Source of the DNA: Roseovarius sp. 217
Lineage (GTDB): Bacteria > Pseudomonadota > Alphaproteobacteria > Rhodobacterales > Rhodobacteraceae
Assembly (NCBI RefSeq): GCF_000152845.1
Contig: NZ_CH902584.1
Coordinates: 1,662,886 to 1,726,885 of the forward strand
Direction: 5' to 3'
Length of the DNA: 64,000 nucleotides
Shown here: piece after piece, positions 47,481-56,612 of the stretch
How positions within the stretch are numbered: position 1 is the stretch's first letter
How the letters are laid out: every line of letters begins with the position of its first letter
Made by a program: the position numbers and the translations under genes
Notes under the pieces: model-generated
What the model was told of the DNA's origin: nothing
Databases searched by the model: none
The model's input: the letters and a program-made list of their open reading frames with translations, nothing else

Positions 47481-47819
47481 ATGATGATATACAAGATATT
47501 GCATGGCCCGGAATGGGCCGAGTTGCGGGCGGCGGGCGAGAGTGCTGGCGCGCCGGTCGATCTGGCCGATGGCTATGTGCATTTCTCGACTGCCGAACAG
47601 GCGGCGGAGACAGCGGCCAAGCATTTTGCCGGGGCCGATGGGTTGATGCTGGTCGCGGTTGCGGCGGACCGGTTGGGCGAGGCGCTGAAGTGGGAGCCGT
47701 CGCGCGGCGGCGCGCTGTTTCCGCATCTCTACCGCGAGATGAGACTGTCGGATGTGGCCTGGGCGCAGCCCTTGCCGCTGATGGACGGGGTGCATCAGTT
47801 TCCGGCAGGTCTGGAATGA
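47481..47819 (+). CDS. DUF952 family protein
   Basis: A 112-residue DUF952 protein: [10 protein letters not shown] at the N-terminus, [20 protein letters not shown], and [16 protein letters not shown]. Function unknown; typical of the family in length. Stop overlaps the pyrD start in ATGA. Confidence 0.87.
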   Translation: MMIYKILHGPEWAELRAAGESAGAPVDLADGYVHFSTAEQAAETAAKHFAGADGLMLVAVAADRLGEALKWEPSRGGALFPHLYREMRLSDVAWAQPLPLMDGVHQFPAGLE

Positions 47820-48874
47820 GCGGGATGGAGCGTCTGGGTCTTGGCCTCTTGCACCGGGTCGATCCGGAGCGGGCGCATGGTCTGGCGCTCCGCGCGTTGC
47901 AACTGGGTCTGGTGCCCACGCCGGGCGCCTATACCAGCGCACGGCTGCGGACCAATCTGGCGGGGTTGCGCCTGCCCAATCCGGTGGGATTGGCGGCGGG
48001 GTTTGACAAGAACGCCGAGGCGCTGGGGCCGCTTGCCCGTGCCGGGTTTGGCTTTATCGAGGTGGGGGCAGTCACGCCGCGTGCGCAGCCGGGCAATCCG
48101 CGTCCGCGTCTCTTTCGGCTGAGCGAGGACCGCGCGGTGATCAACCGATTCGGTTTCAACAATCTTGGGATGGAGGCGGCGGCGGCACGGTTGGCGGCAC
48201 GGCCAAGGGATGCCGTGATCGGCCTCAACCTAGGGGCCAACAAGGACAGCGCCGACCGGGCCGAGGATTTCGCCCGCGTGCTGGCGCATTGTGGAGCGCA
48301 TCTGGATTTCGCCACGGTCAATGTCAGCAGTCCGAACACCGAGAAGCTGCGCGATTTGCAGGGGGCAGAGGCATTGATGGGCCTCTTGAAAGGGGTGATG
48401 GAGGCGCGCGATTGGTTGCCGCAGCCGATCCCGGTCTTTCTCAAGATCGCGCCGGATCTGAGCGATGTGGACTTGAGTGAGATCGCCGATGTGGCGCGGG
48501 CGTCGGGCCTGAACGGGATCATTGCCACCAATACGACGCTGGGCCGTGAGGGGCTGGTAAGTGCCGCGAAGGGCGAGGCGGGGGGGCTGTCGGGGCAGCC
48601 GCTCTTTGAAAAGTCGACGCGGGTATTGGCGCGGCTGTCGCAGTTGACGGCGGGTGAGATGCCGCTGATCGGGGTGGGGGGCATTGCCAGTGCCGAACAG
48701 GCCTATGCCAAGATCCGCGCCGGGGCGAGTGCTGTGCAGCTCTATTCGGCGCTGGTCTATCAGGGGATGTCTTTGGTCAGCGAGATTGCGCGGGGGCTGG
48801 ATCGGTTGCTGGCGCGGGACGGGTTTGGCAGCGTGGCGGAGGCGGTGGGCACGGAGCGTGAGAAATGGCTGTGA
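47816..48874 (+). CDS. pyrD: dihydroorotate dehydrogenase (quinone)
   Basis: Class 2 membrane-associated enzyme of pyrimidine synthesis: dihydroorotate to orotate, electrons to ubiquinone. The 352-residue protein has the N-terminal helical extension of class 2, [32 protein letters not shown] (catalytic Ser in the class 2 motif) and [13 protein letters not shown] (FMN site). ATG at 47816 is the one that matches the family; a longer open frame upstream overlaps DUF952. Confidence 0.96.
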   Translation: MSGMERLGLGLLHRVDPERAHGLALRALQLGLVPTPGAYTSARLRTNLAGLRLPNPVGLAAGFDKNAEALGPLARAGFGFIEVGAVTPRAQPGNPRPRLFRLSEDRAVINRFGFNNLGMEAAAARLAARPRDAVIGLNLGANKDSADRAEDFARVLAHCGAHLDFATVNVSSPNTEKLRDLQGAEALMGLLKGVMEARDWLPQPIPVFLKIAPDLSDVDLSEIADVARASGLNGIIATNTTLGREGLVSAAKGEAGGLSGQPLFEKSTRVLARLSQLTAGEMPLIGVGGIASAEQAYAKIRAGASAVQLYSALVYQGMSLVSEIARGLDRLLARDGFGSVAEAVGTEREKWL

Positions 48875-49218
48875 TCACCTATTGGCACAATCCCCGCTGT
48901 TCCAAGTCGCGCGCCGGTCTGGCGCTGTTGCAGCAGCATGGGGCAGAGGTGGTTGTGCGGCGCTATCTGGAGGATGCGCCGGGTGTGGCTGAGGTGCGGA
49001 GGGTTCTGGCGCTGTTGGGGGCTGCGCCGATTGAGATGATGCGCCCCTGTGAGCCGCAGTTCAAGGCGCTGGGGCTGCACGGCGAGAGTGTGGCGGAGGA
49101 TCTGCTGGCGGCGATGGCCGCGCATCCGATTCTGATTGAGCGGCCGATTGCGATAGGGGCCGCGCGCGCGGTGATCGGGCGGCCACCGGAGGCGGTGCTG
49201 GGGGTGATTGGGGTCTAG
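48865..49218 (+). CDS. ArsC-family arsenate reductase-like protein
   Basis: A 117-residue thioredoxin-fold ArsC-family protein with the Cys motif [14 protein letters not shown] at residue 12. It overlaps the end of pyrD by 10 bases. No other arsenic gene is nearby, so it may be an ArsC/Spx-like relative with another thiol-redox role. Confidence 0.83.
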   Translation: MAVITYWHNPRCSKSRAGLALLQQHGAEVVVRRYLEDAPGVAEVRRVLALLGAAPIEMMRPCEPQFKALGLHGESVAEDLLAAMAAHPILIERPIAIGAARAVIGRPPEAVLGVIGV

Positions 49219-49235
49219 TCCGTATTGAATGCCAT

Positions 49236-49403
49236 CCGCGCGGAACAAGGCGCGGAGCGCCGCCGCGCGATCGCTGGGCCGTCCCGCGGCCTAGCGATTT
49301 TGACAGGGAGCGCAACACTGAGGGGTCATACGGATTTGGCCGGAATAAAGCGGCAGTTTCAGCCGTCGCATCGCTAGTCCCCGGCCCAGCGATCCGCGCG
49401 CGG
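49236..49403. repeat. copy B of the intergenic repeat and a long inverted repeat
   Basis: 49236-49268 is the second copy of the repeat at 43518. Then CGCGCGATCGCTGGGCCG around 49265-49281 is the reverse complement (with one insertion) of CGGCCCAGCGATCCGCGCG at 49382-49400, arms about 100 bases apart. CCGCGCGGAACAAG at the left recurs as CCGCGCGCGGAAACAAG at the right. The stretch 49219-49418 has no gene and lies between convergent arsC-like and L-serine dehydratase genes. Confidence 0.65.
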
Positions 49404-49418
49404 AAACAAGCTACCCCC

Positions 49419-50792
49419 TCAACAATTCGGGATATTGACCGCGAGACCACCGAGCGAGGTTTCCTTGTATTTCTCGCTCATGTCGAGGCCGGTCTGGCGC
49501 ATGGTCTCGATGCAGGCGTCGAGCGGCACGAGGTGGGTGCCGTCGCCACGCAACGCCAGAGAGGCGGCGGAGACCGCCTTGATCGCGCCCAAGCCATTGC
49601 GCTCGATGCAGGGCACCTGCACCAGACCGCGCACCGGGTCGCAGGTCATGCCAAGGTGGTGTTCCAGCGCAATCTCGGCGGCGTTTTCGATCTGGGCGGG
49701 GGTGCCGCCCAACACGGCGGCAAGGCCAGCCGCACCCATGGCGGCGGCAGAACCCACCTCGGCCTGACAGCCTGCCTCGGCCCCGGAAATCGAGGCGTTG
49801 TATTTTACCAGACCACCGATGGCGGCGGCGGTGAGCAGGAATTCTTCGATCTGGCCTTCGTGGGCGCCGGGCACATGCTCCAGCCAGTATTTGATCACAG
49901 CCGGCACCACGCCCGCCGCGCCATTTGTCGGCGCGGTGACAACCTGCCCGCCGGCGGCGTTTTCCTCGTTCACCGCCATGGCATAGGCGCTCATCCAGTC
50001 GTTGATCTTGTGCGGGGCGGTGAGGTTGGTGCCGCGCTCGGCCACCAGCGCGTCGCGAATGCCCTTGGCGCGGCGTTTGACCTTGAGACCGCCGGGCAGG
50101 ATGCCCTCGGCGTTGAGGCCGCGCTCGATGCAGTCGTTCATCACCTGCCAGATGCGCGCCACGCCGGAGCGCAGGTTTTCCGGGCCGCCGCGCGCGATCT
50201 CATTGGCGCGTTTCATCTGGGCGATGCTCTTGCCGGAGCGTTCAGCCATTTCCAGCATCTCGGCGGCGGATTTGAACGGGTAGGGGATGGGCGTGCCGTC
50301 GTCGGTGGCCTTGCCTGCGGCCAATTCCGCCTCGGTCAGCACAAAGCCGCCGCCGATGGAATAATAGGTCTCTTGCAGGATCACGTCGCCTTGGGCGTCG
50401 GTGGCCATCAGGATCATGCCATTGGCATGGCCGGGCAGGTTGGGGCCGAAGTCGAAGATCAGGTCTTCCTTTGGGTGGAGTTTGAGCCTCGGCAGGCCGG
50501 GGGGTGTCACGCTATGGGTTTCGCGAATGTCCTCCAGCGTGGCCTCGGCGCGGTCGTGATCATAGGTGTCGGGCAGATAGCCCGCGAGGCCAAGGATCGT
50601 GGCGCGGTCACTGGCATGGCCAACGCCGGTAAAGGCGAGGCTTCCGTGCAACGAGCCACGCAACCCGGCGTAATGGAAGGGCGAGGCGCGCATTTTGTCC
50701 AAGAAACGCGCGGCGGCGACCATCGGCCCCATGGTATGCGAGGAAGAGGGGCCGATGCCCACCTTGAACATATCGAAGACGGATAGAAACAT
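49419..50792 (-). CDS. L-serine dehydratase (4Fe-4S)
   Basis: A 457-residue single-chain L-serine ammonia-lyase (L-serine to pyruvate and ammonia). Visible: [15 protein letters not shown] near the N-terminus, cluster-ligand cysteines in AGCQAEVG and [14 protein letters not shown], and the C-terminal tail ending NIPNC, in which the last Cys is the known tail Cys of the type II enzymes. Confidence 0.95.
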   Translation of the reverse strand: MFLSVFDMFKVGIGPSSSHTMGPMVAAARFLDKMRASPFHYAGLRGSLHGSLAFTGVGHASDRATILGLAGYLPDTYDHDRAEATLEDIRETHSVTPPGLPRLKLHPKEDLIFDFGPNLPGHANGMILMATDAQGDVILQETYYSIGGGFVLTEAELAAGKATDDGTPIPYPFKSAAEMLEMAERSGKSIAQMKRANEIARGGPENLRSGVARIWQVMNDCIERGLNAEGILPGGLKVKRRAKGIRDALVAERGTNLTAPHKINDWMSAYAMAVNEENAAGGQVVTAPTNGAAGVVPAVIKYWLEHVPGAHEGQIEEFLLTAAAIGGLVKYNASISGAEAGCQAEVGSAAAMGAAGLAAVLGGTPAQIENAAEIALEHHLGMTCDPVRGLVQVPCIERNGLGAIKAVSAASLALRGDGTHLVPLDACIETMRQTGLDMSEKYKETSLGGLAVNIPNC

Positions 50793-50891
50793 GTGGCGCG
50801 CTCCCTGATTGCGGGTCTTATCGCCGCTTGCCCTTTGATCTACTTGTCCGAAAGCGACGATTCAAGGCCGCCGCATTGTCATCTGATCGGA

Positions 50892-51587
50892 TCAGGTGGC
50901 GCTGCCCTCGGGCGGATTGCAATAGTCCGGGGCTGTGAAGGGCTGTGCGCCCAGACCTTCAGCCAAGGCGGCGCGCTGGGTGGCGGGCCGGGTTTCCAGA
51001 TGCTCCAGCAGGCGGGTGAGGCGGGGCCATGCGTTTGCGTCATAGCCAGAGCACAGGCCCTCTGGATAGAGCGCGCGCCAGCGCATGAGGCAGGCGAGGT
51101 AGTAATCCAGAACCGAGGGGCAATCCGTGGAAAACCACGGCGTGGCGCGGGTTTCGAGGATATCCAGATGGCCTGCAAAGTGCGCCTGCATCGTGGCGCG
51201 CAAGAGGTCTTGTGCGCCTTGATCTGGGCCCACGTATTTCTCTGGATAAAAGCTCATGCGCAGGGCGGTGTGGGCTGTGTTCGCGAGATAGAACAGCCAT
51301 TTGAGAAAATCGCCGCGCGCGGGCGCATCGGGGGCAGGGGCAAGCCGCCCATGCCGGTCGGCGAGCCAGAGGAGAATTGCCCCCGTCTCGAATATGGTTC
51401 CCTCCGGGGTTTCCAGCGTCGGGATCAGCCCGCCGGGGTTGAGCGCCAGATAGGCGGGGGCCGCCTGCGCCTGTTTCGAGCGTTCCAGCAGCAGCGTTTC
51501 ATAAGGCACACCCAGCTCTTCGAGGGTGAGGCGGACGATCACCGAGGCGTTGTCGGGGGCGTAATGCAGGCGGTAGGGCGCGGTCAT
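50892..51587 (-). CDS. glutathione S-transferase family protein
   Basis: A 231-residue GST-like protein: N-terminal thioredoxin fold (YRLHYAPDNASVIVRLTLEE, NPGGLIPTLETPEG with cis-Pro, FETGAILLWLADRHG) and an alpha-helical C-terminal domain. Catalytic residue would be Asn/Ser after YAPD rather than a clear Cys. ATG at 51587; upstream frame is noncoding. Confidence 0.88.
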   Translation of the reverse strand: MTAPYRLHYAPDNASVIVRLTLEELGVPYETLLLERSKQAQAAPAYLALNPGGLIPTLETPEGTIFETGAILLWLADRHGRLAPAPDAPARGDFLKWLFYLANTAHTALRMSFYPEKYVGPDQGAQDLLRATMQAHFAGHLDILETRATPWFSTDCPSVLDYYLACLMRWRALYPEGLCSGYDANAWPRLTRLLEHLETRPATQRAALAEGLGAQPFTAPDYCNPPEGSAT

Positions 51588-51642
51588 CGGACACTCTCGG
51601 GCGGGGGAGTTTTGAGTATTTGAAGAACGATGAAAGACGGGT

Positions 51643-51957
51643 TCAGTCCTTGGGGCCGACATTCTCGGCGAAGGATTTGGTGAAAGCCGCCTGTTGGTCG
51701 GCGCTGGCCTCGGTCTGGTTCTGCGCCTTCCAGTCGTCATAGGGCATGCCGTAGAACATTTCGCGGGCGTCTTCCTTGGACATCTCGATGCCACGCGCGT
51801 TGGCGGCCTCTTGCACCCAGCGGCTGAGGCAGTTGCGGCAAAAACCGGCGAGGTTCATCATGTCGATATTCTGCACATCGGCGCGTTTTTCCATCAGATG
51901 CGCGCGCAGGGTGCGGAAGGCGGCGGCCTCAAGCTCAAGTCTGGTCTGGTCGTCCAT
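51643..51957 (-). CDS. DUF1244 family protein
   Basis: A 104-residue DUF1244 protein (LEAAAFRTLRAHLMEKRADVQNIDMMNLAGFCRNCLSRW in parts such as NLAGFCRNCLSRW and MFYGMPYDDWKAQ). Common in alphaproteobacteria, function unknown; the conserved CRNC is visible. AAGGAG seven bases before ATG 51957. Confidence 0.9.
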   Translation of the reverse strand: MDDQTRLELEAAAFRTLRAHLMEKRADVQNIDMMNLAGFCRNCLSRWVQEAANARGIEMSKEDAREMFYGMPYDDWKAQNQTEASADQQAAFTKSFAENVGPKD

Positions 51958-52012
51958 TGTCACACTCCTTTGGGGGATGGGCCTTTAGGGGATGGGCCTT
52001 TTGGGGGATGGG

Positions 52013-52753
52013 TCAGAGGCCGGTCCGGGCCGCGACCTCTTGCAGGATGGGGGCGAGGCGGAGCGCCCAAGCGGTCTGTTGCGCGGGGGTTTCAATCAGG
52101 TCGTTGCGCAGTTCAATCAGCACATTGGGCCGCTCATAGGCGATGGCATGGCGGGCGATGGCATCGCCGGGCAGATGGCCGGTGTAAGGCTCGTTATCGC
52201 CGACGCAGAGGTCAGGCTCTTGGCTGAGGCGCGCCAGAAGCGGTTTGGCCAGACGCGCATCGGCGGCATAGAGCAGGCCGATATGCCAGGGGCGGGGCGG
52301 GCGGGCGCGCAATTGCGGTGTGAAACTGTGGATCGAGACAATGACCGTATCGGCGCGGCGCGCGGCCAATTTGGCCAAGGCCGTATGATAGGGGCGGTAG
52401 AGCCGGTTCAGGCGGCGGTCTATATCCTCGGGCGCAGCGTGGCGATTGGCGGGGATGATCGTGCCGTCATAGAGGCGCATGACAAGGGTCGGATCATCCT
52501 CGCCCCGGTTTGGGTCGATCACGAGGCGCGAGAAATTGCTGAGGATGGCGGGGCCACCCAAGGCCTCGGCCAAGGCGCGGGTCACACCGGCGGCCCCCAC
52601 ATCATAGGCGATATGGCGGGCCATGTCGGCAGGGGCCACGCCAAGGCAGCCGTCATTGACGAACTCCGGCACGCGGTTGCTGGCGTGATCGCAGGTCACG
52701 AGCCAGCGTTCGGGACGGTCCTGCCCGTCGATCTGGAAGGGGTGATACATCAT
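52013..52753 (-). CDS. N-formylglutamate amidohydrolase-family protein
   Basis: A protein of about 246 residues in the N-formylglutamate amidohydrolase (HutG-like) family: VTCDHASNRVP, NFSRLVIDPNRGEDDPTL, SIHSFTP and IELRNDL. The metal-site residues look intact. The start is uncertain: ATG at 52774 (AAAGGA only two bases before) or 52753. It lies 43 kb from the hut operon and is common in this form in Rhodobacterales, so its substrate need not be N-formylglutamate. Confidence 0.85.
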   Translation of the reverse strand: MMYHPFQIDGQDRPERWLVTCDHASNRVPEFVNDGCLGVAPADMARHIAYDVGAAGVTRALAEALGGPAILSNFSRLVIDPNRGEDDPTLVMRLYDGTIIPANRHAAPEDIDRRLNRLYRPYHTALAKLAARRADTVIVSIHSFTPQLRARPPRPWHIGLLYAADARLAKPLLARLSQEPDLCVGDNEPYTGHLPGDAIARHAIAYERPNVLIELRNDLIETPAQQTAWALRLAPILQEVAARTGL

Positions 52754-52880
52754 TGGCTTGGTTTTTCCTGTCATCGTCCTTTAGAACAGTTGCGAGACAA
52801 TGTGAATTGCGCGATAAGGCGCGAAAGGGCGATGTTAGCGTTAACATTGCTGGCGATGCAAGAGATGAAGGACGCATGAA

Positions 52881-54326
52881 ATGAGACGCAACCGCAATGT
52901 CAAGATCGTGGCCACGCTGGGCCCGGCCTCGTCCGATTATGATACGATCCGGGCGCTGCACGAGGCGGGGGCGGATGTGTTTCGTCTCAACATGAGCCAT
53001 GGCACGCAGGCCGATATTTCCGAGCGGCATCGGATCATCCGGCAGGTCGAATCGGATCTGGACAGCCCGATTGCAATCTTGGGTGATTTGCAGGGGCCGA
53101 AGCTGCGGGTTGGGGTGTTTGCCAAGGGTGAGGAAGAGCTGATCCCGGGGGCGGCCTTCCGCCTCGATCTCGACGAGGCAGAGGGGGATGTGACCCGCGT
53201 TTGCCTGCCGCATCCGGAGATTTTCGCGGCGCTGGAGCCGGGGGCGAACCTGCTGGTCAATGATGGCAAGATCCGGCTGCGCGTGACCGCCTGCGGACCC
53301 GAGTTTGCCGATTGCGACGTGATTGCCGGCGGTATCATTTCGAATCGCAAAGGCGTGAACGTGCCTGATGTGGTGCTGCCGCTGGCGGCGTTGTCGGAAA
53401 AGGATTTGTCAGATCTGGAGTTCATCTGTGAGCTAGGGGTCGATTGGCTGGCGCTGAGTTTCGTGCAGCGGCCCGAGGATGTGACCGAAGCGCGCGACCT
53501 GGTGCGGGGTCGCGCCGCGATCATGTCGAAGATCGAAAAGCCTGCCGGGGTGACGCGGTTTGATGAAATCCTGGCGGTCAGCGACGGGATCATGGTGGCG
53601 CGTGGCGATCTGGGGGTGGAATTGCCGGTGCAGAACGTACCGCCGATTCAGAAGCGGTTGATCCGGCGGTGTCGGGCCGTGGCCAAGCCTGTGATCGTGG
53701 CGACGCAGATGCTCGAGTCGATGATCGACAGCCCGATGCCGACACGCGCCGAGGTTTCGGACGTGGCGACCGCGATTTATGAGGGATCGGACGCGATCAT
53801 GCTCTCGGCGGAATCGGCGGCGGGGCACTATCCCGTTGAGGCGGTGCGCACGATGGATAATGTGGCGATCGAGGTTGAGGGCGATCCGATTTACCGCGAG
53901 GTGATCGAGGCGAGCCGCCGGGTGGATCGACAGACCGTGGCCGATGGCATCGTGGCCGCCGCGCGCGAGATCGCCGAGACCGCCAATATCAAGGTGATCT
54001 GCTGCTATACGGAGTCGGGCACCACCGCGCTCTTGACCGCGCGCGAGCGGCCGCGTGTGCCGATTCTGGCGCTGACCAGCCTTCTTGGCACGGCGCGGCG
54101 GCTGGCGCTGACCTGGGGTGTGACCTGTGTGATGACCGGGGAATTGACGCGGTTCAAGATGGCGGTGATCAATGCCGCGCGGGCGGCGCGGGCGCATGGC
54201 TATGCCACCGAGAGCGATCAGATCGTGGTCACCGCAGGTGTGCCCTTTAACGTGCCGGGGACGACGAATATCCTGCGCGTGGCCCCCTGTCAGGAAAGTT
54301 TGATTTACGCCACCGATCCGGGCTAA
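52881..54326 (+). CDS. pyk: pyruvate kinase
   Basis: Last glycolytic step: PEP + ADP to pyruvate + ATP. 481 residues with KIVATLGPAS, FRLNMSHG, ILGDLQGPKLRVG, IMSKIEKPAG, ARGDLGVE and ATQMLESM. AAGGA precedes the start. Diverges from the amidohydrolase. Confidence 0.97.
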   Translation: MRRNRNVKIVATLGPASSDYDTIRALHEAGADVFRLNMSHGTQADISERHRIIRQVESDLDSPIAILGDLQGPKLRVGVFAKGEEELIPGAAFRLDLDEAEGDVTRVCLPHPEIFAALEPGANLLVNDGKIRLRVTACGPEFADCDVIAGGIISNRKGVNVPDVVLPLAALSEKDLSDLEFICELGVDWLALSFVQRPEDVTEARDLVRGRAAIMSKIEKPAGVTRFDEILAVSDGIMVARGDLGVELPVQNVPPIQKRLIRRCRAVAKPVIVATQMLESMIDSPMPTRAEVSDVATAIYEGSDAIMLSAESAAGHYPVEAVRTMDNVAIEVEGDPIYREVIEASRRVDRQTVADGIVAAAREIAETANIKVICCYTESGTTALLTARERPRVPILALTSLLGTARRLALTWGVTCVMTGELTRFKMAVINAARAARAHGYATESDQIVVTAGVPFNVPGTTNILRVAPCQESLIYATDPG

Positions 54327-54367
54327 ACTGTAACGGTTTAGTTAAAGATATTTTCCGGAGGTGTGGA

Positions 54368-54592
54368 ATGGATCCTGATCTGGCGATGGCAATCGGCATG
54401 GTGTTGGGGGTGTTTTCGATACCTTCGATTCTGTCGGCCTTTTCCGAGGGTCGTTCGCCGCGGGTGGCGGCCTTTACGCTGATAGCATCGGGGGGACTCG
54501 TGGTCTGGGCGATCAACAACAAGCCGGGTGGTTACAGCTTTGGCGACTTGCCGGAGGTGCTTGTGCGGGTGATTGCGCGCTACGTGGGCTGA
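54368..54592 (+). CDS. small membrane protein
   Basis: A 74-residue protein with two hydrophobic segments (residues about 5-22 and 34-50) around a short polar loop ([12 protein letters not shown]). It follows pyk by 41 bases and has AGGTG upstream. Conserved-looking but no known family. Confidence 0.72.
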   Translation: MDPDLAMAIGMVLGVFSIPSILSAFSEGRSPRVAAFTLIASGGLVVWAINNKPGGYSFGDLPEVLVRVIARYVG

Positions 54593-54619
54593 GCGGCCCG
54601 GCGTCGGGGTCAAAGCCTC

Positions 54620-54648
54620 TTGAACAATATTTCGTGGGCGCGTATACG
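54620..54648 (+). promoter_or_regulatory. rpmI-rplT promoter
   Basis: TTGAAC and TATACG, 17 bases apart, 80 bases before rpmI. The leader is about 75 bases. Confidence 0.7.
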
Positions 54649-54726
54649 GCGCGCTCATCCCGCACGACCGGCCCGATGTGGCATGCCGAGTCGTGTGGTC
54701 CTACCGACCTATTAGAGGAGCCGGAA

Positions 54727-54927
54727 ATGCCCAAGATGAAGACCAAGTCGAGCTGCAAAAAGCGGTTCAAAGTGACGGCCTCGGGCCGCGTGGTGGCCGC
54801 ACAGGCCGGCAAGCGCCATGGCATGATCAAACGCAGCAACAAATTCCTTCGTAACGCTCGCGGTACGACCACGTTGTCAAAGGCTGATGAAGGTATCATC
54901 AAGCCAATGATGCCCTACGCGCGCTAA
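54727..54927 (+). CDS. rpmI: 50S ribosomal protein L35
   Basis: A 66-residue basic protein, [17 protein letters not shown] start and [12 protein letters not shown] middle. GAGGAG precedes the ATG at 54727. With rplT as usual; infC and pheS, common neighbours, are absent. Confidence 0.97.
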   Translation: MPKMKTKSSCKKRFKVTASGRVVAAQAGKRHGMIKRSNKFLRNARGTTTLSKADEGIIKPMMPYAR

Positions 54928-54941
54928 GGAGGATTTAGGAT

Positions 54942-55307
54942 ATGTCACGCGTCAAAGGTGGGGTTGTCACCCACGCCCGTCACAAGAAAGTCATCAAGGC
55001 CGCCAAGGGTTACTATGGCCGCCGGAAAAACACCTTCAAGGTGGCTGCACAGGCCGTCGATAAGGCCAACCAATACGCGACCCGCGACCGCAAGAACCGC
55101 AAGCGCAATTTCCGTGCGCTGTGGATTCAGCGGATTAACGCGGCTGTGCGTGCGCATGATGAATCGCTGACCTACTCGCGGTTCATCAATGGTCTGGCAC
55201 TGGCCGGGGTCGAGGTAGACCGCAAGGTCCTGGCCGATCTGGCCGTGCACGAACCCGCTGCGTTCGGCGCGATCGTGGACCAAGCCAAGGGTGCGCTGGC
55301 CGCCTGA
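54942..55307 (+). CDS. rplT: 50S ribosomal protein L20
   Basis: A 121-residue basic protein ([32 protein letters not shown], then [13 protein letters not shown]). Needed early in 50S assembly. AGGAGG precedes the ATG, 14 bases after rpmI. Confidence 0.98.
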   Translation: MSRVKGGVVTHARHKKVIKAAKGYYGRRKNTFKVAAQAVDKANQYATRDRKNRKRNFRALWIQRINAAVRAHDESLTYSRFINGLALAGVEVDRKVLADLAVHEPAAFGAIVDQAKGALAA

Positions 55308-55328
55308 GCCGGTTTGCATTGAGAGTGA

Positions 55329-55364
55329 AACCGCCGTTCGGATGTCTCCGGGCGGCGGTTTTTT
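55329..55364 (+). terminator. terminator, probably bidirectional
   Basis: AACCGCCG (55329-55336) pairs with CGGCGGTT (55353-55360), followed by TTTT; AAA precedes on the other side. It overlaps the last base of the convergent methyltransferase. Confidence 0.88.
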
Positions 55365-56560
55365 CATGTGCGCAGGATGCTGGAATAGAGCAGGAGGCCG
55401 TGATCGGCCAAGTCGCGCTCGATCCCGGCCCAGAGGCTGCCAAAGGCGATGGGGTCGGTGCCGGTGGCCTGCGCGATCTCGGTCAGGTTGCGCCGTCCGT
55501 CGATGGCGGCAAGGAGGGGGACTGCCTGTTTCGGCAGGGAGAGTCGGACCTCCAGCCCGTTGAACCGCAGCGTGGGCTTTTGTCCGGCGGCGACAGCGCG
55601 GGCCAGATCACTGGCGCACAGGCCCTTGAGATGGGGGATGAGCCCACGGTTGCGTCCGTGTGCGGGTGCGCGCGCCTCGGAGGCGCGGCAGGCATAGCCC
55701 ACATGTGTCTTGATCGTGCCGCGCAGTTTCTCGGCCACGGCCATGCGTTCTGTCTGGTTGAGGTGATCAGGGGCTGTGGTGATCCGCGACAGGTCATAGA
55801 GGGCGGGCAAGCTAAAGCCGGTGAGGGTCCAGCCGGTCTGGGTGAGGGTCTCGGATAGGGAGGTGACGTCAAAGGCGCGGTCTTGTGAATGCAAGAGCAG
55901 GTCGTAAAAGCCGGCGTCGCTGTCCTTGTGATCGCCAAGATTGGGGTTGGATGTGAACGGATGACCCTCGGGCAGGTTGGCCACGACAGTCTTGGCGGCC
56001 CTGAGCCGCGCCTCGGGGGGCAGGCCCGCGTAGAGCGCGCCGAACGCCTCTTGCAGCGGGTAGACGCCCGCGCGCCCGTAGGGGGCATAGACCATGAAGC
56101 CCATCCCGCCGCCGGGGGCGAGCGCCGCCAAGAGTGCTGCAAACCCCGCCGCCGGGTCGGGCAGGTGATGCAGCACGCCGCAGCAATCTATGTAATCGAA
56201 TTGCCCGAGCGTGGCCGCGTCGAGCAGACTGCCGGTGACAAAGCGGATTTCGGTCAGGTCGCGCAGGCGGGCCCGCTCCTGGGCGATGGCGCGCGAGGCG
56301 GTCGAGAGGTCGAGATAGGTGATCTCGGTCTCGCGCCCTGCGTCCTTCATTTGCTGCGCCAGTTGTATCAGCCCGTCGCCGGTGCCGCCGCCTGCGATGA
56401 GCGCGCGCAGAGGCTTGCGCCAGTCGCGCTGGCCCTGAAAGAGGAAATGGTCAATCTCCAGCACATGCGAGGGCGAGCCGGTGATCAGGCGCTTGCGCTC
56501 GTCCTCGGGGTTGCGGGCGGGATAGGGATAGGTCTCGTATTGTGCCTTGACCTCGCTCAT
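55364..56560 (-). CDS. class I SAM-dependent methyltransferase
   Basis: A 398-residue protein with a Rossmann methyltransferase domain: ALIAGGGTGDGLIQLA (motif I) at about residue 55, then DLSTASRAIAQER, DYIDCCGVLHHLPDP. The C-terminal ~180 residues are a separate helical/beta region. Substrate unknown. ATG at 56560 follows a weak CAGG site and is where family similarity begins; the longer open frame overlaps the AsmA gene. Confidence 0.83.
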   Translation of the reverse strand: MSEVKAQYETYPYPARNPEDERKRLITGSPSHVLEIDHFLFQGQRDWRKPLRALIAGGGTGDGLIQLAQQMKDAGRETEITYLDLSTASRAIAQERARLRDLTEIRFVTGSLLDAATLGQFDYIDCCGVLHHLPDPAAGFAALLAALAPGGGMGFMVYAPYGRAGVYPLQEAFGALYAGLPPEARLRAAKTVVANLPEGHPFTSNPNLGDHKDSDAGFYDLLLHSQDRAFDVTSLSETLTQTGWTLTGFSLPALYDLSRITTAPDHLNQTERMAVAEKLRGTIKTHVGYACRASEARAPAHGRNRGLIPHLKGLCASDLARAVAAGQKPTLRFNGLEVRLSLPKQAVPLLAAIDGRRNLTEIAQATGTDPIAFGSLWAGIERDLADHGLLLYSSILRT

Positions 56561-56612
56561 GGGCGCGGCCTGCGTTTCATCGGTCCAAAAATACTCAAAA
56601 TCCCCGCGCGCC

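Noticed and set aside
47513..47815. N-terminal extension of PyrD
   Set aside because: It overlaps DUF952 and has no similarity; ATGA overlap marks the true start.
49533..50786. 417-codon plus-strand frame opposite L-serine dehydratase
   Set aside because: Same reason: His/Gly-rich antisense of a known enzyme.
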